Positions 59,992-64,000 of a stretch of DNA of 64,000 bases are shown in pieces. Position numbers and translations under genes: made by a program. Numbering within the stretch: position 1 is the stretch's first letter; each line of letters opens with the position of its first letter. Below the pieces are notes generated by a model that saw only the letters and a list, made by a program, of their open reading frames with translations, was not told the DNA's origin and did no database searches. This DNA is from Sphaerisporangium sp039871875 (GTDB lineage: Bacteria; Actinomycetota; Actinomycetes; Streptosporangiales; Streptosporangiaceae): contig NZ_JBDPMD010000032.1 in the NCBI RefSeq assembly GCF_039871875.1, positions 38,940-102,939 of the forward strand, in the 5' to 3' direction.

Positions 59992-60840
59992 ATGACGACT
60001 CTGCTCCGGCCCGGACGGCTCTCGCCCCCACGCAAGGTCCCCGCCCACATCGAGCGCCCGGAGTACGTCGGCCGCAAGGAGCCCCGCAAGGGCGGCACCG
60101 ACATCCAGACGCCCGAGACCATCGAGCGCATGCGCGTGGCCGGCCGCATCGCCGCCCAGGCGCTGGAAGAGGTCGGCAAGCACGTCGCCCCCGGCGTCAC
60201 CACCGACGAGCTGGACCGCATCGGCCACGAGTTCCTCTGCGACCACGACGCCTACCCCTCGACCCTCGGCTACCGCGGCTACCCCAAGTCCCTGTGCAGC
60301 TCGATCAACGAGGTCATCTGCCACGGCATCCCCGACGACACCGTGCTGCGCGACGGCGACATCGTCAACATCGACATCACCGCCTACATCGGCGGCGTCC
60401 ACGGCGACACCGACGCCACGTACCTGGTCGGCGAGGTCGACGAGGAGTCCCGCCTCCTGGTCGAACGCACCCGCGAAGCCATGATGCGCGCCATCAAGGC
60501 CGTGGCCCCCGGCCGCCAGCTCAACATCGTCGGCCGCGTCATCTCCGCCTACGCCAAACGCTTCGGCTACGGCGTCGTGCGCGACTTCACCGGCCACGGC
60601 ATCTCGACGAGCTTCCACTCAGGCCTGATCGTCCCCCACTACGACGACCCGTCCGTCACGGTCACCCTCGTCCCCGGCATGACCTTCACCATCGAGCCCA
60701 TGCTCACCCTCGGCACCATCGAGTACGACCTGTGGCCCGACGGCTGGACGGCCGTCACCCGCGACCGCAAACGCACCGCCCAGTTCGAACACACCATCGT
60801 CGTCACCGACACCGGCAGCGAGATCCTCACCCTGCCGTGA
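59992..60840 (+). CDS. map: Methionine aminopeptidase, type I
   Basis: This 282-residue enzyme removes the starting methionine from new proteins. The dinuclear metal ligands are in NIDITAYIGGVHGDTDATY (two Asp), FTGHGIS (His), FTIEPML (Glu) and AQFEHTI (Glu). The first 40 residues (PPRKVPAHIERPEYVGRK) are the linker-type extension of actinobacterial MetAP1c. Its stop is directly followed by the stop of the convergent antitoxin gene. It is the second-copy style map, since the translation-operon map would neighbour adk/infA. Confidence 0.95.
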   Translation: MTTLLRPGRLSPPRKVPAHIERPEYVGRKEPRKGGTDIQTPETIERMRVAGRIAAQALEEVGKHVAPGVTTDELDRIGHEFLCDHDAYPSTLGYRGYPKSLCSSINEVICHGIPDDTVLRDGDIVNIDITAYIGGVHGDTDATYLVGEVDEESRLLVERTREAMMRAIKAVAPGRQLNIVGRVISAYAKRFGYGVVRDFTGHGISTSFHSGLIVPHYDDPSVTVTLVPGMTFTIEPMLTLGTIEYDLWPDGWTAVTRDRKRTAQFEHTIVVTDTGSEILTLP

Positions 60841-61140
60841 CTACCCCGCCTCCCGAAGCGGCTGGAACCCAACACTGAGCCGCACTTCAAGCGCCTCAGC
60901 CAACCGCTCCAACAGCGGAATCGTCGGCATGGTCCCTCCGGCCTCGAAGCGGGCGACAGCGGGCTGCTGAAGCCCCGCCCGCTCCGCCAACTGCGCCTGC
61001 GTCAGCCCAAGTTCCTCCCGCCGCCGCCGGACAGCCTCCCCGAGCTCGAACCTGAGCCGCGCAGCCTCATACGCGGCCCCGGCACCGGGCCGGCCCATGA
61101 CCTCGGCCCTCTTGTCCGCCCACGACGTCCGCTCCCCCAT
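60841..61140 (-). CDS. HigA-like XRE-family antitoxin
   Basis: The 99-residue protein has an N-terminal helix and a lambda-repressor-type helix-turn-helix (about residues 48-90: RREELGLTQAQLAERAGLQQ, PAVARFEAGGTMPTIPLLER). It is encoded 5 bp after a RelE/HigB-like toxin gene. In such reversed-order pairs the antitoxin binds both toxin and operator. ATG 61140 is chosen because earlier codons overlap the toxin gene and are not conserved. Confidence 0.85.
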   Translation of the reverse strand: MGERTSWADKRAEVMGRPGAGAAYEAARLRFELGEAVRRRREELGLTQAQLAERAGLQQPAVARFEAGGTMPTIPLLERLAEALEVRLSVGFQPLREAG

Positions 61141-61145
61141 ACCGA

Positions 61146-61490
61146 TCACTCCTCGTCCACCGTGTGCGCCTCGGCGACACATCGCCGCATGACCCGCACC
61201 GCACGCTCGATCTCAGCGATCTCCCGCATCCGCTGCTTGCGGAAAACCGTCAGCAGGATGACGCGCCTGCCCGGAGCGATCCAGTAAGTGATGCGAACCG
61301 CGTCACGCGAGAGGTGAAATCGGAGCTCCCGAAGCTTGCCACACAGTTGCCGGGTGTACGGCTCACCGAGAAGTACGCCACGCTCAGCCAGCAGATCGAT
61401 GTAGAAGATCGTCGTCTCCTGATCGTCCTGACCGAGCGAGTCGAACCACTTCTCGACCTCGGGTTCCAGCTCCACCTCTCCCCATGTCAT
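61146..61490 (-). CDS. HigB/RelE-family toxin (phage Gp49-like)
   Basis: The 114-residue protein starts MTWGEVELEPEVEKWFDSLG and contains GEPYTRQLCGKLRELRFHLS, RITYWIAPGRRVILLTVFRK and a basic C-terminus. This is the Gp49/HigB-type mRNA interferase pattern. Such toxins cut mRNA on the ribosome when the antitoxin is lost. A TAACGT -10 ends 7 nt before ATG 61490, and a palindrome covers both. The gene is therefore probably leaderless and autorepressed by the HigA-like partner. Confidence 0.85.
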   Translation of the reverse strand: MTWGEVELEPEVEKWFDSLGQDDQETTIFYIDLLAERGVLLGEPYTRQLCGKLRELRFHLSRDAVRITYWIAPGRRVILLTVFRKQRMREIAEIERAVRVMRRCVAEAHTVDEE

Positions 61491-61504
61491 AACACGGACG
61501 TTAT
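61489..61504. promoter_or_regulatory. Palindrome over the toxin-antitoxin start and -10
   Basis: ATAAC-acggac-GTTAT spans the first bases of the toxin start codon and the -10 hexamer at 61498-61503. Binding there would block transcription, as in autoregulated toxin-antitoxin operons. Confidence 0.65.
61498..61503 (-). promoter_or_regulatory. Leaderless-type -10 (TAACGT) for the toxin gene
   Basis: On the minus strand the hexamer ends 7 nt before ATG 61490 and lies inside the palindrome. Confidence 0.45.
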
Positions 61505-61575
61505 AGCGCAGACAAGTGCCGCGTTCTGTTGATGAGCGAACCACGGTGTCATTCAGCGGCCACCAGTTGCCGCCG

Positions 61576-61797
61576 TCACCCGTTGACGGTCTTCTCGGTC
61601 TCCCAGCGCAGCAGGTCGCCCGGCTGGCATTCGAGTGCCTCGCAGAGCGCGGCGAGTGTCGTGAAGCGGACCGCCTTGGCGCGGCCGTTCTTGAGGACGG
61701 CCAGGTTGGCGGGAGTGATGCCGACGCGCTCGGCGAGCTCGCCCACGGACATCTTCCGCTTGGCCAGCATCACGTCGATGTCGACGGCGATCGGCAT
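61576..61797 (-). CDS. YozG-like Cro/CI helix-turn-helix protein
   Basis: The 73-residue protein is a single helix-turn-helix domain: MPIAVDIDVMLAKRKMSVGE, LAERVGITPANLAVLKNGRA, then LEALECQPGDLLRWE-type ending. It overlaps the stop of the DUF2975 gene by one base (TGATG). Small XRE regulators paired with DUF2975 membrane proteins are common in Gram-positive bacteria. The two perfect palindromes upstream of the pair are likely its operators. Confidence 0.87.
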   Translation of the reverse strand: MPIAVDIDVMLAKRKMSVGELAERVGITPANLAVLKNGRAKAVRFTTLAALCEALECQPGDLLRWETEKTVNG

Positions 61798-62294
61798 CAG
61801 ATGACCTCTTCCAGCTCGGCTCGCATCCGCGCCGCCTCGACGTCGCGTGCGACGGCCTGGGCGAGGAGCATGCGCAGCACGAGCACGACGAGCGCGACCC
61901 CTAGGATCGCCACGCCGGCCCCGCCCACCAGGAGGACCACGCCCGGGGCGACCGCCTCGCCCGGCGCCAAAACGAACCCGAGCGCGAACACCAGGAGGGC
62001 GGCCGCCACGAAGGCGCCGACCACGATGTGCACGTACCGGAAGGCGGCGTGGGAGAAGACCGTCCCGCGTCTGACCATGGTCACCAGCCGCCACACACAG
62101 ACCAGGACGACCTGGGCCGTTACGACACCCAGCACCATGATCAGAAGGAACGGTGCGCGCAGGTACGCGTACTCCGGGCGGAGCCCTTCCAGATCCGAGG
62201 CCAGCAGCGGCACCATCACCGTCTGCACGAACACGGAACCAGCGAGCAACATCACGAGCACGACGCGAAGCGCGAGCACCGGCAGCTTCCCCAT
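61797..62294 (-). CDS. DUF2975 membrane protein
   Basis: The 165-residue protein has four transmembrane helices (about 8-32, 48-70, 85-110 and 118-143), with charged ends and an ending rich in Glu/Arg (ARDVEAARMRAELEEV). This is the DUF2975 layout. The function is unknown. It is co-transcribed and coupled with the downstream XRE regulator, a pairing that suggests the membrane protein may sense or sequester the regulator. Confidence 0.85.
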   Translation of the reverse strand: MGKLPVLALRVVLVMLLAGSVFVQTVMVPLLASDLEGLRPEYAYLRAPFLLIMVLGVVTAQVVLVCVWRLVTMVRRGTVFSHAAFRYVHIVVGAFVAAALLVFALGFVLAPGEAVAPGVVLLVGGAGVAILGVALVVLVLRMLLAQAVARDVEAARMRAELEEVI

Positions 62295-62303
62295 CGTTTC
62301 CCC

Positions 62304-62343
62304 TTTCGATCGAACAGCGATCGAAACTTATCGATAATCGATA
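62304..62343. promoter_or_regulatory. Two perfect palindromes upstream of the DUF2975/XRE pair
   Basis: TTTCGATCG-aacag-CGATCGAAA (62304-62326) lies just before the GGGGAAA ribosome site of DUF2975. TATCGAT-a-ATCGATA (62329-62343) lies behind it. Both share the ATCGA core, as expected for two sites of one regulator. Confidence 0.7.
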
Positions 62344-62473
62344 GCCAGCGCAAGGGGGGTGCGGCCGGCCGGGGGTCGTCACTGGAGCCGGCGCGGCAGA
62401 CCGCCGCTCCGGGTCGATGCGGCCGGCCGGTGGTCGTCGCCTTCGATATCCCTGCGTCCGCCGGCCCCGGCGA

Positions 62474-62896
62474 TCAGCCCGCCCGTTCGATGATCACTAC
62501 GGGGATGTCCCGGCCGGTCCCTTCCTGATACCGCTGGTACTCCGGCGTCATCGCGACCATCAGCCGCCACAGCCGGGGCTTCTCCGCCGCCGTGGCGGTC
62601 CGCGTGACCACCGGGAACTTCTCCGTGCCGACCTGCACCACGGCCGCGGGTTCGGCGACCAGGTTGAGATACCAGGCGGGATGCGTGTCCGCCCCCGAGT
62701 TGGACGCCGCGACGATGTACCGGTCGCCGTCGCGGGCGTAGAGCAGGGCGGTACGGCGCGGCTTGCCGGACCTGCGGCCCCGTGTCGTCAGCAGCAAATC
62801 GTTCATGCCGGGCCGGGGCTGTCCATCCGTTTCGACGAACCGGCGGATGTGCTCGGCCACCCACGCGTCCGGACTGTCCACGATCTCCTCGTCCAT
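62474..62896 (-). CDS. Deazaflavin-dependent nitroreductase family protein (Ddn-like)
   Basis: The 140-residue protein has LLLTTRGRRSGKPRRTALLY (the F420-binding segment of the family), VAASNSGADTHPAWYLNL and a C-terminal IPVVIIER. Family members reduce substrates with F420H2 or bind other cofactors. It starts at ATG 62896, which overlaps the stop of the NmrA-like gene (TGATG), so both are made together. The F420:NADP enzyme at 54532 fits the cofactor. Confidence 0.88.
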   Translation of the reverse strand: MDEEIVDSPDAWVAEHIRRFVETDGQPRPGMNDLLLTTRGRRSGKPRRTALLYARDGDRYIVAASNSGADTHPAWYLNLVAEPAAVVQVGTEKFPVVTRTATAAEKPRLWRLMVAMTPEYQRYQEGTGRDIPVVIIERAG

Positions 62897-63531
62897 CACC
62901 CCTCCTCGACGCCGAGATGCGTGCGATGGTGCCGGGGGCGGTCGATCTCGTCCAGCAGCGCGATCGCGAAGTCGGCGTACGAGACGCGGCTGCCCGCCTC
63001 GGCCGGAGCCGTACGATACCGCCCGGTGCGCCCGCCGCCGTGGTCGAAGTCCCCCGCCGGGCTGACCACCACCCAGTCGACCTCGGTGGCGGTCCGCCGC
63101 AACACCTCGTTCCCGGCGGCGTGCCCCAGGTAGAACGCCCGGTACTCCTGCGGGTACCCCGGCGTGTCCATGAGCGGCACCCCGGCCGCCGTCTCCAGCA
63201 CCGAGGCCAGCCCGACCACCACCAGCCGCCCCACCCCCGCCTCCGTCAGGCCGTCCAGCAGCGCCCGAGCCGCCCCCACGAAGAAGACGTCGGCAGACGC
63301 CCCCGGGTCGTACACGGCGCTGATCGCCGCGTCGTGTCCCTCGGCGGCCCGCGCGACGTCGTTCTCGTCGGTGACGTCCCCCGCGACGACCCGCACCCCG
63401 TCCCCCGCCAGCTCACCGTACTTACCGGGGTCCCGCACGACGGCCGTCACCCGATGCCCCCGCCCCCGCGCCTCCCGGACGGCCGCCCGCCCCGCCCTGC
63501 CACCCGCCCCGAAGACCACGATCCCGCCCAT
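62896..63531 (-). CDS. NAD(P)-binding NmrA-like reductase
   Basis: The 211-residue protein starts with the dinucleotide motif IVVFGAGGRAGRAAVREARG and contains RGHRVTAVVRDP, ADVTDENDV-type DVTDENDVARA, GRLVVVGLAS and SPAGDFDHGG. It fits the NmrA/SDR_a5 group of NAD(P)H-binding proteins. The substrate is unknown. It is coupled to the Ddn-like gene and divergent from an HxlR regulator, with a palindrome between. Confidence 0.87.
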   Translation of the reverse strand: MGGIVVFGAGGRAGRAAVREARGRGHRVTAVVRDPGKYGELAGDGVRVVAGDVTDENDVARAAEGHDAAISAVYDPGASADVFFVGAARALLDGLTEAGVGRLVVVGLASVLETAAGVPLMDTPGYPQEYRAFYLGHAAGNEVLRRTATEVDWVVVSPAGDFDHGGGRTGRYRTAPAEAGSRVSYADFAIALLDEIDRPRHHRTHLGVEEG

Positions 63532-63586
63532 CCGGACCCCTCACGTGCTCAGAGCCGGCCCTGATCACCGGCCACTCGCCTGGGAG

Positions 63587-63612
63587 GGTAACCAAGCAGG
63601 TGGTTACCACCT
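63587..63612. promoter_or_regulatory. Overlapping palindromes between the NmrA-like and HxlR genes
   Basis: GGTAACC-n8-GGTTACC (63587-63608) overlaps the perfect palindrome AGGTGGT-t-ACCACCT (63598-63612). They lie just upstream of the HxlR -10 and are probable HxlR operators. Confidence 0.65.
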
Positions 63613-63622
63613 GGATACCGGC

Positions 63623-63628
63623 TACCGT
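63623..63628 (+). promoter_or_regulatory. Leaderless-type -10 (TACCGT) for the HxlR gene
   Basis: The hexamer ends 6 nt before GTG 63635. Confidence 0.5.
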
Positions 63629-63634
63629 TGCCCT

Positions 63635-63988
63635 GTGCCCGAACCTCTGAGCCCAGACATGTTCGACGAGGTCTGCCCCTCCGGCCTCACCCCCATCCGC
63701 TTCGGCGACAAATGGGCCGGCATGATCATCCGCTGCCTGGAATCCGGCCCCCGCCGCTTCTCCGAACTCCGCATCCCCCTACGCGGCATCACCCCGAAGG
63801 TCCTCACCAGTTCCCTCCGCACCCTCACCCGCGACGGCCTCATCACCCGCACCCCCGGCCCCGCCCAGAGAGTCGAGTACGCCCTGACCCCCCTCGGCCG
63901 CAGCATGCTCGAACCCATGAACGCCGCCTGCGCCTGGGCCCAGGACCACTGGGAGGAACTCCTCGACGCACGCGAATCCTCCACCTGA
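63635..63988 (+). CDS. HxlR-family winged-helix regulator
   Basis: The 117-residue protein has the HxlR pattern CPSGLTPIRFGDKWAGMIIR, GPRRFSELRIPLRGITPKVL and TRDGLITRTPGPAQRVEYAL, with an N-terminal Cys (residue 14) that senses oxidants or electrophiles in many relatives. It is divergent from the NmrA-like/Ddn-like pair, which it probably controls through the shared palindromes. GTG 63635 lies 6 nt after a -10 hexamer, so the message is probably leaderless. Confidence 0.9.
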   Translation: MPEPLSPDMFDEVCPSGLTPIRFGDKWAGMIIRCLESGPRRFSELRIPLRGITPKVLTSSLRTLTRDGLITRTPGPAQRVEYALTPLGRSMLEPMNAACAWAQDHWEELLDARESST

Positions 63989-64000
63989 AACGGTCTCCCC

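Noticed and set aside
1..64000. tRNA, rRNA or other structured RNA genes
   Set aside because: Reading the intergenic regions on both strands showed no tRNA cloverleaf or rRNA segment. A covariance-model search would be needed to exclude small RNAs.

Overview
The window looks like chromosome from a high-GC actinomycete. Codon third positions are strongly G/C, many starts are GTG, and the gene families are actinobacterial: PspA with PspAA and PspAB, DUF3043, DUF4191, GlnE, a GlnA2-type glutamine synthetase, F420/deazaflavin enzymes and a LysX/MprF-type membrane protein. I would guess Streptosporangiales or a close relative, but this cannot be settled from the sequence alone. I see no tRNA, rRNA, CRISPR array or recognisable insertion sequence.

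Region by region. 1-3.7 kb: the end of a lysyl-phosphatidylglycerol synthase-like protein, then an envelope-stress operon (pspA-pspAA-htpX-pspAB). 3.9-8.6 kb: DUF3043 protein, aldo/keto reductase, a repeat-rich proline ORF coupled to cobU, and cobS. 8.6-16.9 kb: leucyl aminopeptidase, then lipoate-dependent metabolism (lpdA, sucB, lipB, lipA) with an SDR39U1 epimerase and a peptidase E-like protein between. 17-28 kb: DUF4191 protein, methyltransferase, RDD protein, glnA under a GlnR-type box, small stress/membrane genes, a polysaccharide deacetylase lipoprotein, a NUDIX hydrolase and glnE. 28-40 kb: a glutamine amidotransferase, then one tightly packed operon (29367-39646) coding a GrpE-like protein, a lidless Hsp70, a large beta-sandwich (FnIII-like) protein, a zinc-ribbon GTPase, a GAP1-type GTPase-associated protein and a membrane-anchored zinc-ribbon GTPase. 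40-48.6 kb: a hotdog-like protein, glnA2 with a second GlnR-type box, an expansin-like secreted protein, ArsR/MFS and TetR genes, and nadE. 48.8-64 kb: TetR/MFS drug efflux, panB, PLP enzymes, an F420-dependent reductase, SDR/TetR, a HAD-ATPase fusion, map, a HigBA-type toxin-antitoxin pair, a DUF2975/XRE pair, and a deazaflavin reductase/NmrA-like pair facing an HxlR regulator.

Two connected systems stand out. Nitrogen: both glutamine synthetases carry GlnR-type sites with an identical 15-bp core, and the adenylyltransferase that controls GlnA lies between them. Lipoate: the E2 and E3 subunits sit next to both lipoate-making enzymes, although LipB seems to lack its usual catalytic lysine. 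The best candidate for an unusual biological system is the 10-kb Hsp70-GTPase-GAP1 operon. It sits in an otherwise housekeeping neighbourhood and resembles predicted GTPase-centred conflict or signalling systems.

Transcription style is also notable. About 19 genes have a -10 hexamer ending 6-8 nt before the start codon and no ribosome binding site, the layout of leaderless mRNAs. Several regulator genes sit beside perfect palindromes that are good operator candidates.
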